In this document: piece by piece, positions 22,965 through 31,221 of the stretch
How the letters are laid out: every line of letters starts with the position of its first letter
Position numbering within the stretch: position 1 is the stretch's first letter
Source: Candidatus Binataceae bacterium
Lineage (GTDB): Bacteria > Desulfobacterota > Binatia > Binatales > Binataceae
Assembly: GCA_035294265.1 (NCBI GenBank)
Contig: DATGLK010000010.1
Location: forward strand, 190,858 to 250,689
Reading direction: 5' to 3'
Length of the DNA: 59,832 nt
Position numbers and translations under genes: made by a program
The notes under the pieces: generated by a model
Seen by the model: the letters and a program-made list of their open reading frames with translations, nothing else
What the model was told of the DNA's origin: nothing
The model's database searches: none

Positions 22965-24062
22965 TTAAGCAGTCTGGGCCTTGATCTCCGCCAAGCGCGC
23001 CGGGGCTCCGAACCAGGCCCAGCACGCAGTGGACAGGAACATGTGATTATCCCCCAGGTAGTCCTGCAGCATACACTGGTAGCCAAGCCGATCCATCGCC
23101 GCGGCCAGCACGGTCCAGTTGAGAATCTCGTGCAAGCCCGTCTCCTCGATTTCCTCTTTGGACAAGGAAGCCAGGTAGCGCAGGTGGCCCTCTTCCAGCG
23201 CCTCGATCACGCGCCGATCGGCCTCCAGATCGCACAGCACGTAGCCGGTGCGCGAGGCCAGGAAGGAATGAGACAAATTGGCGGAGCCCATGATGACCAC
23301 GCGATAGGAGCTGCGCTCCAACAGATCTGCCAGCATTAGGCCCAGGTTCCAACAGCCTGTCGCCGTGGGCGCGGGCGGGTCGGGCGAACCCGCGGCGGCG
23401 AGATCATGGTAGAGATGATCGACGAAACCCTTGGCCACCAGCACCGAACTGCCGTAGCAATTGACCTGAATCGGTACGATCGGGACCGCAAAGCCGGTGC
23501 GCTCCCAATCCAAGAATAGCATCGGGTTGACGAAGGCGTGCGAGAGATGGCGCAGCTTGTAGGCGTAGGGCATGGGAAAACCGCTCTCGATGAGCGCGGT
23601 GGTAATGTACTTGGCGGCTTCGCGATGGCCGCGCAAGGTAAAAACATAATCTTCGGGCTCACCCCATTGATTGAGCCCTTTACCGCCAACCCCATGGCTC
23701 CAAGGTCGAATCTCCACCCTGTCCTCCAGGCCGAAGACACAGAAGGGTGGGATGATCTCCTCGGTGAAATTTTCATACTGGTCGTCGCCCACGATAATCA
23801 TAAAATCGGGTTTGAACCCTGCGATCACGCGCTGAAGCTTGAGGAAATTGCGCCGATAAGCCTCATGGTAGCGGTGCGAGGTGCTCAGCCCCTGGTCGGC
23901 GCCGAGATCGGCCAGAAGCGGCGCCGGCCAGGCGGCGCGATCGGGATAGCGCGGGGCGATTTTGGGCGCCCGCATCACAACCTCGTGACCGTGCGCCATA
24001 CGCTGGTCGTTCCAACACACCATCGGATTGTGGGGTGCGCCGATACCGAGGATTTCTCCCAT
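22965..24062 (-). CDS. class III extradiol dioxygenase superfamily (LigB-like) protein
   Basis: 365 residues; start ATG 24062 with AAAGGAGG upstream. The protein has the LigB fold signatures: IGAPHNPM near the start, then FMIIVGDDQYENF, HLSHAFVNPM, VIMGSANLSHSFL and DYLGDNHMFLS. His and Glu/Asp residues in these segments would bind Fe(II) in ring cleavage of protocatechuate-type or gallate-type substrates, although the family also contains enzymes for non-phenolic substrates. It is longer than standalone LigB (about 300). It runs into the MetE-like gene with a 19-nt gap and is most likely in one operon. The substrate is unknown. Confidence 0.85.
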   Translation of the reverse strand: MGEILGIGAPHNPMVCWNDQRMAHGHEVVMRAPKIAPRYPDRAAWPAPLLADLGADQGLSTSHRYHEAYRRNFLKLQRVIAGFKPDFMIIVGDDQYENFTEEIIPPFCVFGLEDRVEIRPWSHGVGGKGLNQWGEPEDYVFTLRGHREAAKYITTALIESGFPMPYAYKLRHLSHAFVNPMLFLDWERTGFAVPIVPIQVNCYGSSVLVAKGFVDHLYHDLAAAGSPDPPAPTATGCWNLGLMLADLLERSSYRVVIMGSANLSHSFLASRTGYVLCDLEADRRVIEALEEGHLRYLASLSKEEIEETGLHEILNWTVLAAAMDRLGYQCMLQDYLGDNHMFLSTACWAWFGAPARLAEIKAQTA

Positions 24063-24195
24063 GAGGCTGCCTCCTTTGAAGAGCGATTAAACCACCGCAG
24101 TCGCTGCTTGAGCGCTAGCGCAGTCGCACCGTGGGCGCAACCGCCGCGCCCAGGCCCGGTTTGACTACGGAGTCGGGGGCGGCGATGCTTTTGCT

Positions 24196-25071
24196 GTGAC
24201 CGTCACGCCCCAATTTATCGCCGACGCGCTGGAGCGCGCCCGCTATGTCACCAACGAGCGGGTCGCCACCGCCCTCCAGCTCGCGCTCAGCCTGGAGAAG
24301 CCGCTTTTGATCGAAGGACCAGCCGGCGCGGGCAAAACCGAGGTCGCCAAGGTGCTGGCCGAGATGCTGGGTCTGGAACTGGTGCGACTGCAATGTTACG
24401 AGGGGCTGGACGAGGCGCGCGCGCTGTACGAATGGAATTACCAAAAACAGCTCTTGCGCCTGCAGGCGGACGAGGCCGGCGGCCTGCGTTGGGAAGAACT
24501 CTCCGAGCACATCTTCTCCTCGCAATACCTGCTCCAGCGCCCGCTGCTCAAGGCCATCTCCTCGCCGCAGCGGGTGGTCTTGCTGGTCGACGAGATCGAC
24601 AAGGCGGACGAAGAATTTGAGGCCTTTCTGCTCGAGCTGCTCTCCGATTTCCAGGTCAGCATCCCTGAACTAGGAACCATTCGCGCCACCCTGCGCCCAG
24701 TCGTGGTGCTGACCTCCAATCGCGCGCGCGAGCTGTCAGAGGCGCTGCGCCGGCGCTGCCTGTACCTGTTTATCGACTTCCCCGGCATCGAGCAGGAACG
24801 ACGAATCCTGGAGCTCAAACTGCCCGAGCTCGAGCCGGCCTTGGCCGCCGCGGCAGCCCGCTTCGTCAACACATTGCGCAAGTTGGAGCTGATCAAACCA
24901 CCCTCTATCGCAGAGACTCTGGATTGGGCCCGTGCGCTGCTGGCCTTGCAAATCAAAGAACTTGACGCGGCCGCATTGCGAACAACCTTGGGCCTGCTGC
25001 TCAAACACGAAGCCGATCGGACCCTGGTCGAAGGTAAAGGGGCAGCCTTGCTAGCCCGTAGCACCAAGTGA
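24196..25071 (+). CDS. MoxR-family AAA+ ATPase (CoxD-like)
   Basis: 291 residues. AAA+ features in order: Walker A GPAGAGKT (~41-48), ELVRLQCYEGLDEARALYEW, a typical MoxR stretch, Walker B VLLVDEIDKADEEFEAFL, sensor VLTSNRARELSEALRRRC with arginine fingers. MoxR proteins act with VWA proteins to mature or insert cofactors of metalloenzymes such as CO dehydrogenase or methanol dehydrogenase. The initiation codon appears to be GTG at 24196 with only a weak GGGGGCGG site. Its stop overlaps the next gene by 4 nt. No molybdenum enzyme gene lies in the window, so the client is unknown. Confidence 0.92.
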   Translation: MTVTPQFIADALERARYVTNERVATALQLALSLEKPLLIEGPAGAGKTEVAKVLAEMLGLELVRLQCYEGLDEARALYEWNYQKQLLRLQADEAGGLRWEELSEHIFSSQYLLQRPLLKAISSPQRVVLLVDEIDKADEEFEAFLLELLSDFQVSIPELGTIRATLRPVVVLTSNRARELSEALRRRCLYLFIDFPGIEQERRILELKLPELEPALAAAAARFVNTLRKLELIKPPSIAETLDWARALLALQIKELDAAALRTTLGLLLKHEADRTLVEGKGAALLARSTK

Positions 25072-26303
25072 CACTCCGCTCACGGCTGCACGAATTCGTG
25101 GTGCGCCTACGCGCCGCAGGCGTGCGGATTTCGGTGGCCGAAAGCCTCGACGCGATTGCGGCGGTAGCGGCCACGGGCTTGGAGCGCGAGCGCTTGCGCG
25201 AGGCTCTGTCCGCCAGTTTGATCAAGGACGAAGCGGACCGCGCGACTTTCGACCAGGAATTCGCGCGCTTCTTTCGCGCCGGCCTGCTCCGGACGCCCGC
25301 GGCGCGACAGGGCCAGAGCTGGCAGGGGATGGCGGGCGGTCACGGCCAGGGCCAAAGCGGCGGTGGCGCGCCCCACCCCCCGCGCCAGCCCGAGCCGACC
25401 GCGGGCTTACGGCCGCGGGCGCAGCCCCGCACCGAGGATCGGGAGGCGGGAAAATCTGGCGGCCCTGAGCAGGCCTCGACGACTGACGAGCGGGCCGAGC
25501 ACCAGGCGCAACTGACCAGTGCGATGCCGGGTCATCTGGCCCGGCATCGCGCCGCGTTAAGCCGCCCCTTCGCCACTTACAACGAGTTGGATTATGAGCA
25601 GGCCCAACAGACCCTGGCCCTGCTGCGCCGGCGCTTTCGGCTGCGCCTAGGCCGCCGGCTCAAGCACGCGCGCCAGGGCCGAGTGGATATTCGCCGCACT
25701 ATCCGCGCCGCGGTCTCGCGCGGCGGCACGCTTATCGATTTAAAGTGGCGCGCGCGCCGGCCGCGCCATTTCGACTTGCTAATCCTGGGCGACGTCTCGG
25801 GCTCGGTGCGTTACGCCTCGGCCCTGATGCTGGCGCTGATCGCCGGGGCGCGTGATCTTTTCCGCCGCGTCAACAGCTTCGTCTTCATCGATCGCCTGGC
25901 CGAAGCCAGCTTCGAACAGGGCCATCTCGTCATAACCCCACCGCTAGACCTCTACGCGCGATCAGATTTCGGCCGGGCGCTGAACGAATTGCTCGCCACT
26001 CGCCGCCGCCTGCTCACGCCCGCCACGGTGATCGTGATTCTGGGCGACGGGCGCAACAATCGCCGCCCGCCGCGCGCCGATTTGCTCCTGCAAGCGCGCC
26101 GTCTATGCCATACCGTGCTGTGGCTTACGCCCGAGGCGCGCGAGCGCTGGGGGACGGGCGACAGCGCGATCGCGGCCTATGCGCGCGTGGCCGACCGGCT
26201 GATCGAATGCCGCGACTTGCGCGCGCTGGAACTGGGCTTGGAGCGGCTCGCCCACCCCGAGGCCCTGGCCCGCCGCCTCCCCGTCCGCGCCGCGCCGGCC
26301 TAA
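25068..26303 (+). CDS. VWA domain protein, CoxE-like
   Basis: 411 residues, start GTG at 25068 overlapping the MoxR stop by GTGA, so the two are translationally coupled. A ~160-residue N-terminal region (helical, with Gly/Gln/Pro-rich insert) precedes a VWA domain with metal site GDVSGSV, then DFGRAL and ILGDGRNNRRP. The family is CoxE, the usual partner of CoxD MoxR-type ATPases. It is thought to load metal or insert cofactor in enzymes of the CO-dehydrogenase class or in uncharacterised oxidoreductases. Adjacent oxygenase and MetE-like genes could be clients or coincidence. Codon use and GC are like the surrounding core genes. Confidence 0.9.
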   Translation: MTLRSRLHEFVVRLRAAGVRISVAESLDAIAAVAATGLERERLREALSASLIKDEADRATFDQEFARFFRAGLLRTPAARQGQSWQGMAGGHGQGQSGGGAPHPPRQPEPTAGLRPRAQPRTEDREAGKSGGPEQASTTDERAEHQAQLTSAMPGHLARHRAALSRPFATYNELDYEQAQQTLALLRRRFRLRLGRRLKHARQGRVDIRRTIRAAVSRGGTLIDLKWRARRPRHFDLLILGDVSGSVRYASALMLALIAGARDLFRRVNSFVFIDRLAEASFEQGHLVITPPLDLYARSDFGRALNELLATRRRLLTPATVIVILGDGRNNRRPPRADLLLQARRLCHTVLWLTPEARERWGTGDSAIAAYARVADRLIECRDLRALELGLERLAHPEALARRLPVRAAPA

Positions 26304-26362
26304 TACCGCGCGTTCAGGGCCTATCTTCGGAGCAGCTCGGCCCTCCCTGGCTTGATTTCTGC

Positions 26363-26776
26363 TCAAAACGGGCGGACGAAGACCAGGATCAGAATCCCCA
26401 ATAACAGCAGGCTGATGATCCCATGAAGCATGGCGAACTGGCTACGCCCAAGCGCGCTGGGATTGCTTTCCAGTGCGACCATCCGCCGCCACAAGAGCAG
26501 GTCGGCGCCGATCAGCAGCAGCACCAGCCCCAACTTCAGATGCATCCAGCCTTCGGCCATCACCACCGGATCCATCGCGATCAGGATGATGCCGCAGACG
26601 ATCGTGATCAGTGCTCCGGCATGCGCACCGTTGAAAAGCCGGCGGGTGGCACCGATAAGTTCGCTCTTGCCGCCGGCCGCGGTATCGGCGGACCGTCCCA
26701 ACAGCGAACAGATAACCAACAGGCTGCCCAGCCAAAAGATCACGCCGAAGACATGCACGACGATTACCCAGGCCAT
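26363..26776 (-). CDS. small membrane protein, HemJ/CopD-like
   Basis: 137 residues with four membrane helices: WVIVVHVFGVIFWLGSLLV, ALITIVCGIILIAM, LKLGLVLLLIGADLLLWRR and ISLLLLGILILVFVRP. The first helix has the conserved His of HemJ (VVHVFG), and WMHLKLGLVLLL corresponds to the family's WxHVKL segment with its lysine. HemJ is an oxygen-independent-type protoporphyrinogen oxidase; CopD-like members have other roles. This one is short and lacks part of the HemJ C-terminus, so heme synthesis is not proven. The ATG at 26776 has GGAGG upstream and overlaps the MFS gene stop (TGATG), so the two are coupled. Confidence 0.75.
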   Translation of the reverse strand: MAWVIVVHVFGVIFWLGSLLVICSLLGRSADTAAGGKSELIGATRRLFNGAHAGALITIVCGIILIAMDPVVMAEGWMHLKLGLVLLLIGADLLLWRRMVALESNPSALGRSQFAMLHGIISLLLLGILILVFVRPF

Positions 26777-28014
26777 CACTTTCCTCCGCCGGATAGGGCG
26801 CTGCGGGTGGGCAGGGAACGCGCCAGCGCCAGTGCGCCCACGCTGAGCGCAGCCGCGCCCAGATAAGCTCCTGGACCGGCGGCGAGCTGGAACAGGCTAC
26901 CGCCCACGAGTGGACCAAAGATTCGAGCCAACGACAGCGCCGATTGATTAAGTCCGAGGACCTGGCCTTGAGCGGCGATCTCGGTGTGCTTGGAAAGCAG
27001 GCTGGCAATGGCGGGGCTGGACAATCCGTAGCCCAGCGCGATTAGGGCCAGGGCGATGAACAGCAAAAGTGTGCTGGCGGTTAAACCCAGTATCGCCATT
27101 CCCAACCCCATCAGGAGCGCGCCGGCGCGAATCAGGTGTTCCTCCTGTAGCCGGCGCGTCAGGCGGCCAACGATGTAGCCCTGAGTCAGCGCTTGGAGCA
27201 ACCCGGCATAGGCCAGCAGGCCGCCGATCGCACCGGCGCGATAGCCAAATCGGCGGGCGGCGAGCAAGGCGAAGGTGGTCTCAAGCACCGCAAAGGCTGA
27301 GGTCAGCAGAAAGGCTTGACCGAACATTAAGCCAGGACCGCCGCCGGTCACGAGCTTGGGCAGGCGCCGCCACGGCTCGGTCAGGGTCCACATCAGGCTA
27401 CTTTGCGCCGCGGCCGGATCGGCTTTGGTATGGGACTCAGGCAATTTCCAGGCGGCAAAACAAAAATTGGCAAGACAGAGGACGGCGGCGAAAAATACCG
27501 GCACCCGCAATCCATAATGGCCCAGTAATCCGCCCACCGCAGGACCTAGGACAAAGCCCAAGCCGAAGGCCGCGCCGATCATTCCCATCGCATGGGCGCG
27601 CTTGCCTGGGGTGGTGGTGTCGGCCACAAAGGCTTGGGCGGTGGAAATCGTCGCGGCGCATCCGCCATGCAGGACTCGGGAAAGCAACAATCCAGTCAGC
27701 GTAGTCGCAAAACCATACAGTAAGTAGCCCAACGCCGAACCCAGCAGTCCCAGCATTATGATGGGCCGGCGTCCGATACGATCGGAAAGCCGGCCCAGAA
27801 CCGGGGCCAGCAGGAATTGCATCAGCGAATAGCTGGCCAAAACCAGCCCAATGCCGGCGGCGTGCACGTGCATCTGAGCGGCAAACAAGGGTAGGAAAGG
27901 AATGACAATCCCGAAGCCCAGCAAGTCGATGAAGACCGTTAGAAACAGAATGAGCAGGGCGTGCCGGCCGTTTGCGGGGGTAGACTGGAGGTGGAGTGCT
28001 TCGGCGTTGGTCAT
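26776..28014 (-). CDS. MFS transporter, drug/tetracycline exporter type
   Basis: 412 residues with twelve likely membrane helices. The loop between helices 2 and 3 has GRLSDRIGRRP, motif A of the DHA1 group, and GPAVGGLLGH in helix 5 is motif C of exporters. The start VFIDLLGFGIVIPFLPLF is typical of the TetA/Bcr branch. It should be a proton-driven efflux pump in the inner membrane with an unknown substrate. It precedes the HemJ-like gene with a one-base-type overlap and follows the FtsB gene by 108 nt on the same strand. No repressor lies next to it. Start chosen by length; no strong ribosome site. Confidence 0.92.
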   Translation of the reverse strand: MTNAEALHLQSTPANGRHALLILFLTVFIDLLGFGIVIPFLPLFAAQMHVHAAGIGLVLASYSLMQFLLAPVLGRLSDRIGRRPIIMLGLLGSALGYLLYGFATTLTGLLLSRVLHGGCAATISTAQAFVADTTTPGKRAHAMGMIGAAFGLGFVLGPAVGGLLGHYGLRVPVFFAAVLCLANFCFAAWKLPESHTKADPAAAQSSLMWTLTEPWRRLPKLVTGGGPGLMFGQAFLLTSAFAVLETTFALLAARRFGYRAGAIGGLLAYAGLLQALTQGYIVGRLTRRLQEEHLIRAGALLMGLGMAILGLTASTLLLFIALALIALGYGLSSPAIASLLSKHTEIAAQGQVLGLNQSALSLARIFGPLVGGSLFQLAAGPGAYLGAAALSVGALALARSLPTRSALSGGGK

Positions 28015-28122
28015 CGAGAAACTTTACAATTGCCAAGGGTCGGGCGGGTGAATTTGAAAGGATTGTTGGCCAGCTCCTCGAATGAAACAACAGGCGGGGA
28101 AAACCGGCCGAGCCCGGATATG

Positions 28123-28506
28123 TCAATGTGAGCTTACGCTAGCAGTATTGTCAGAGTGAAATCGGTAAACCAACTCATCAGAGCGTACATAGCCCAGGTT
28201 TTTGCGGATTAAGCGTTCGATATAAGCGTCATTGTGTTGCAAATTATCGATATCGATAACCAGTTGATGATTTTCCTGGGCATCGCGCACGATCTGATTT
28301 CCCAGCGCGATCCGGTCCTGGCGCAGGATCAGCAGATCTCGCACCCCGCGCGGGGCTAGCAGACAGTTAAGCGAAAGTGCGACCAGTAGTCCCAGCAGGA
28401 TTAGAGACAGCCGCTCTCGCTTCAGCCATTGGCTAACTCGCAGCATCGATTGATCGTAAACCTGGTGTGGCTTGTTATTCAAGCTGACCTTATCTCTGAA
28501 CGCCAT
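28123..28506 (-). CDS. ftsB: FtsB/DivIC-family septum formation initiator
   Basis: Cell-division protein of the inner membrane that forms a heterotrimer with FtsL and FtsQ. 127 residues: a ~33-residue basic cytoplasmic part, one membrane helix (LSLILLGLLVALSLNCLL) and a periplasmic coiled coil (QDRIALGNQIVRDAQENHQL), ending in the family's IERLIRKNLGYVRSDELVYRF. The hydrophobic helix followed by the coiled coil and YVRxxE-type ending is the family hallmark. The start at 28506 lacks a good ribosome site; Met21 at 28446 is an alternative that would give a family-typical ~107 residues. Divergent from the lysine-rich micro-gene. Confidence 0.85.
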   Translation of the reverse strand: MAFRDKVSLNNKPHQVYDQSMLRVSQWLKRERLSLILLGLLVALSLNCLLAPRGVRDLLILRQDRIALGNQIVRDAQENHQLVIDIDNLQHNDAYIERLIRKNLGYVRSDELVYRFHSDNTASVSSH

Positions 28507-28584
28507 TTTAATTGCTGAAAACCAAAGGTCAGATGGCCGCTGTTCTCGTTTTATAATTTTTTTTTAAAATCTGAGCTCAGCGTG

Positions 28585-28613
28585 TTGCATTTTGGAAAAC
28601 AGGTTTCTATAAT
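28585..28613 (+). promoter_or_regulatory. promoter of the lysine-rich small gene
   Basis: TTGCAT (28585-28590) and TATAAT (28608-28613) are exactly 17 nt apart, a near-consensus housekeeping promoter. Initiation near 28620 would give an ~80-nt leader containing a possible hairpin (GTGGC at 28626-28630 with GCCAC at 28639-28643). Confidence 0.7.
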
Positions 28614-28699
28614 CGCTGGCGTTTGGTGGCTGAAGTTAGGCCACGGATAAGTTTCGGAGCTCGTCCAGTAGAGAATCACGATGGGGAGGAGGGTATCGG

Positions 28700-28795
28700 A
28701 TGCCAGTAAAAAAGACGGTTTCAAAAGCAGCAAAATCCAAACCTAAGCTCAAGGCAGATATGAAGAAGAAGGCCGGCAAGAAAAAGAAGAAGTAA
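28700..28795 (+). CDS. 31-residue lysine-rich small protein
   Basis: A 31-codon gene: MPVKKTVSKAAKSKPKLKAD is its first 20 residues, followed by MKKKAGKKKKK. Fifteen of 31 residues are lysine and there is one acidic residue, Asp20. GGAGGAGGG lies 6 nt before the ATG, a consensus site stronger than most in the window. It has its own consensus promoter at 28585-28613 and strong hairpins at 28862-28923. Lysine-rich tails of this kind bind DNA or RNA, as in histone-H1-like proteins, or are disordered; the length is far below a histone H1-like protein. Codons AAA/AAG mix normally, so a run of A alone is not the cause. The signal structure is much stronger than the length would suggest. Confidence 0.7.
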   Translation: MPVKKTVSKAAKSKPKLKADMKKKAGKKKKK

Positions 28796-28861
28796 GCTTC
28801 CCAAAACTCCCCTGCAAAAGGGGCTGGCTCAAGATACCGTGAGGCTAGACTAGGGACGAGC

Positions 28862-28886
28862 CGAGGCCCTTTTCTTCAGGGCCTCG
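28862..28886 (+). terminator. first hairpin after the lysine-rich gene
   Basis: CGAGGCCCT (28862-28870) pairs perfectly with AGGGCCTCG (28878-28886) across a 7-nt loop rich in T and C. It follows the lysine-rich gene by 67 nt, precedes a second, longer hairpin, and could be a transcript-end structure. Confidence 0.65.
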
Positions 28887-28892
28887 AGAAAC

Positions 28893-28923
28893 GGAAAAGC
28901 CCTCTTAACCAGAGGGCTTTTCC
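28893..28923 (+). terminator. strong bidirectional-type intrinsic terminator
   Basis: GGAAAAGCCCTCT (28893-28905) pairs over 13 perfect base pairs with AGAGGGCTTTTCC (28911-28923) around a 5-nt loop TAACC. TTTTC follows on the plus strand. This is the best terminator in the window and ends the small-gene transcript. Confidence 0.85.
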
Positions 28924-29255
28924 TTTTCTGCCGTGCGGCGCATCCGGTCATCCCCCTGGCTTTGAAAATAACGGTTGGCTCAGCTCGCAGGCAAAGCCTC
29001 GGGGCGATAAATGTGCCTACCCCTTAAATCCCTTCCAGGATCAGGCAGGAGCGATGGGGCAACCGGGGCGATGAAATCCACGCTCTGCGCTGGCCGCTGA
29101 CGGCGCCGCAGCCTAGATATACCCAGTTTCATCCGTGCGTGGGTGGGTCGCTGGTCATGAGCAACTGCCCCCGGCCCAGCCACCGCGCCGCTTCCCCTTG
29201 ACCCTGTGCAGACCGCCGGTTAAAGCACGATCAGGAGTTCAGACCGAGGTCAGCC
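28924..29255. other. intergenic, no supported gene
   Basis: This gap separates the terminator from the Rieske oxygenase gene. A minus-strand frame at 28980-29183 is antisense-like with no ribosome site. GAGGTCAGCC lies just before the oxygenase ATG. I find no clear promoter hexamers here. Confidence 0.4.
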
Positions 29256-30530
29256 ATGGATAACGCGCGGCGCGACGCGTCCCAGCCCGACCGCTCCAGC
29301 TTGGACTGCACCTGTATCCCCTACCGACTGTTTGTCGATCCCGAGGTGCAGGAGCAAGAGCAGGATCGGTTGTGGCAGGGGCCCATTTGGAGTTACGTCG
29401 GGCTGGAGGCGGAACTAGCCGAGCCGGGCGCCTTTCGCACCACCACCATTGGGCGCGCGCCGGTGGTGGCAACTCGAGACCTCAAGGGGCAGCTCCATCT
29501 GCTGCTCAACCGCTGCGCCCACCGCGGCGCGATGGTGTGCAGGGCCCCGCGCGGTCGGCTCAAAACCATCGTCTGCCCGTACCATCAGTGGAATTATGAC
29601 TTGGCCGGGCGCCTGCGCGGCGTTCCCTTTCGCGCCGGGGTCAACGGCCGTGGCGGCTACCCGGCCGACTTCAGCTTGTCCGATCATGGCCTGACCGAGT
29701 TGCGGCTGGAATCCTGCCAGGGGGTTCTATTTGGCTCTTTCAGTCCGCAGGCGCCCGCGTTGTCCGATTACCTCGGCAGCGCGGTAGTGGAAGAGTTGGC
29801 GCGGGTGTTCAATCGCCCAATCCAAATTCTGGGTTACAGCCGGCAGGAAATCAGGAGCAACTGGAAGCTGTACGCGGAAAATACCCGCGACCCCTATCAC
29901 GCCAGCCTGCTTCATCTGTTTCACGCCACCTTCACCAGCCATCGCGCCACCGCCGAGGGCACCACCACCACCGGGCCCAATCACGGCCACATTCAATCCT
30001 TCAAGGGCGATGACGAGGCCGAAGCCTCGGCCTTCCGCCAGGAGGCCGCGACCACCGAATACAAACTGGCCGATCCCTCGCTGATGGCGGGGCGGCCCGA
30101 GTTCGGACGGCGAGCGCTGTCAGTACTCTCGATTTTCCCCAACCTGGTAGTGCAGCAGATCAGCAATACCTTGGCGACCCGCCAGATTGTGCCGCTGGAG
30201 GTCGATCGCTTCGAGCTGGTCGTGACCTATTTCGGCTATCAGGACGACGACGACGAATTACGGGCGATCCGGCTCAAGCAGGCCAATCTGATTGGCCCCG
30301 CCGGATATATCTCGTTGGAAGACGGCTACGCGGTGGAATTGGTCCAGCGCGCGCTGGCTAATCATCCCACCACCCATTCGGTAATCGAAATGGGTGGCCG
30401 TGACACTGCTCCGGCGCAAACCTTGGTTACCGAAAACGCGCTGCGGGCGTTCTGGCGAAGTTGGGGGCAGGCAATGGGACTGCGGCTGGAGGCAGCAGCC
30501 GGCGCCGGCCTCGGAGCATCGCATGGATGA
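29256..30530 (+). CDS. Rieske-type ring-hydroxylating oxygenase, large subunit
   Basis: 424 residues. Residues ~75-120 hold the Rieske centre: CAHRGAMVCRAP and CPYHQWNYDL (Cys-His, Cys-His). The catalytic domain has NWKLYAENTRDPYHASLLHL, giving Asp/His iron ligands, and SLEDGYAVE, placing the third ligand Asp. The enzyme should add oxygen to an aromatic or related substrate, using a separate reductase. Start ATG 29256 with GAGGT upstream. The small subunit gene overlaps its end by 8 nt. No ferredoxin or reductase gene is adjacent, so electron donors must be encoded elsewhere. The substrate is not deducible; salicylate- or anthranilate-type enzymes share this layout. Confidence 0.93.
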   Translation: MDNARRDASQPDRSSLDCTCIPYRLFVDPEVQEQEQDRLWQGPIWSYVGLEAELAEPGAFRTTTIGRAPVVATRDLKGQLHLLLNRCAHRGAMVCRAPRGRLKTIVCPYHQWNYDLAGRLRGVPFRAGVNGRGGYPADFSLSDHGLTELRLESCQGVLFGSFSPQAPALSDYLGSAVVEELARVFNRPIQILGYSRQEIRSNWKLYAENTRDPYHASLLHLFHATFTSHRATAEGTTTTGPNHGHIQSFKGDDEAEASAFRQEAATTEYKLADPSLMAGRPEFGRRALSVLSIFPNLVVQQISNTLATRQIVPLEVDRFELVVTYFGYQDDDDELRAIRLKQANLIGPAGYISLEDGYAVELVQRALANHPTTHSVIEMGGRDTAPAQTLVTENALRAFWRSWGQAMGLRLEAAAGAGLGASHG

Positions 30531-31011
30531 GATAGCGTTGCGCCTGCGGGTGGAACAATTTCTGGCCGCCTACACCGCTTGCCTGGATGATGATCGGTTG
30601 GAGGAATGGCCGGCGCTGTTCACGGAGCATTGCGTCTACAAGGTCATCCCGTACGAGAACGTGGCCCAGCATCTGCCGGTGGCACTGATGTTTGGCGACA
30701 GCCAGGCTATGTTGCGCGATCGCGTCACTGCCCATCGGCGGGCCAATCTTTATGCACCCCATCGTTATCGCCATTTGTTGGGTCCGCTCCGCGTGAGGGA
30801 AGCGCCGGCGGAGAACACAGTCGAGGTGCGTGCCAACCTGGCGGTCTACCGCACGATGTTGGACCCGGCGGATTACGGGCGCTCGGAACTGTTCGCGGTG
30901 GGTGAATACCAGGATCGTCTGGTGTGGGAACAAGGCCAGTTGCGTGTGCGCGAGAAGATCGTAGTGGTGGACACGGCCAAGATTCCCACCCTGCTGGTAA
31001 CACCGCTTTAG
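30523..31011 (+). CDS. ring-hydroxylating oxygenase, small subunit
   Basis: 162 residues of the SnoaL-like cone fold typical for oxygenase beta subunits. It begins RVEQFLAAYTACLDDDRLEEW, then LFTEHCVYKVIPYEN and HRRANLYAPHRYRHLLGP, which follow the beta-subunit pattern, and ends with REKIVVVDT. Beta subunits stabilise the alpha3beta3 hexamer and can affect substrate choice. The ATG at 30523 lies inside the alpha gene's last codons (8-nt overlap). No gene of the same family follows; guaB is 211 nt downstream and looks independent. The upstream in-frame extension (to 30394) would overlap alpha and is rejected. Confidence 0.88.
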   Translation: MDEIALRLRVEQFLAAYTACLDDDRLEEWPALFTEHCVYKVIPYENVAQHLPVALMFGDSQAMLRDRVTAHRRANLYAPHRYRHLLGPLRVREAPAENTVEVRANLAVYRTMLDPADYGRSELFAVGEYQDRLVWEQGQLRVREKIVVVDTAKIPTLLVTPL

Positions 31012-31084
31012 TCTGCGGCAAGCCGCGCAAATCCCGGCCAGCGCTTGTCGCGTCGCACCCTTCGCCATGGCGCACATAGTTGAT

Positions 31085-31113
31085 TTGCACCCGCGGACGC
31101 TATTTGTTATTCT
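31085..31113 (+). promoter_or_regulatory. candidate guaB promoter
   Basis: TTGCAC (31085-31090) and TATTCT (31108-31113) are 17 nt apart upstream of guaB. Initiation near 31120 would give a leader of about 100 nt. The -10 is only a fair match. Confidence 0.4.
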
Positions 31114-31221
31114 CAAACATGGCACTCCCACTGGTTAACCCAACATTCGGTTCGGTTGCGAATTGCAGGTCCACCCCTTCGGCGGGCCGTTTTCTAGCTG
31201 TCAGTTAAAGGAGAACCGCCC

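Noticed and set aside
28796-28861. tRNA- or 6S-like RNA between the lysine-rich gene and its terminator
   Set aside because: Only a CCCC/GGGG mini-hairpin is present; no cloverleaf or 6S-like long bulged stem.
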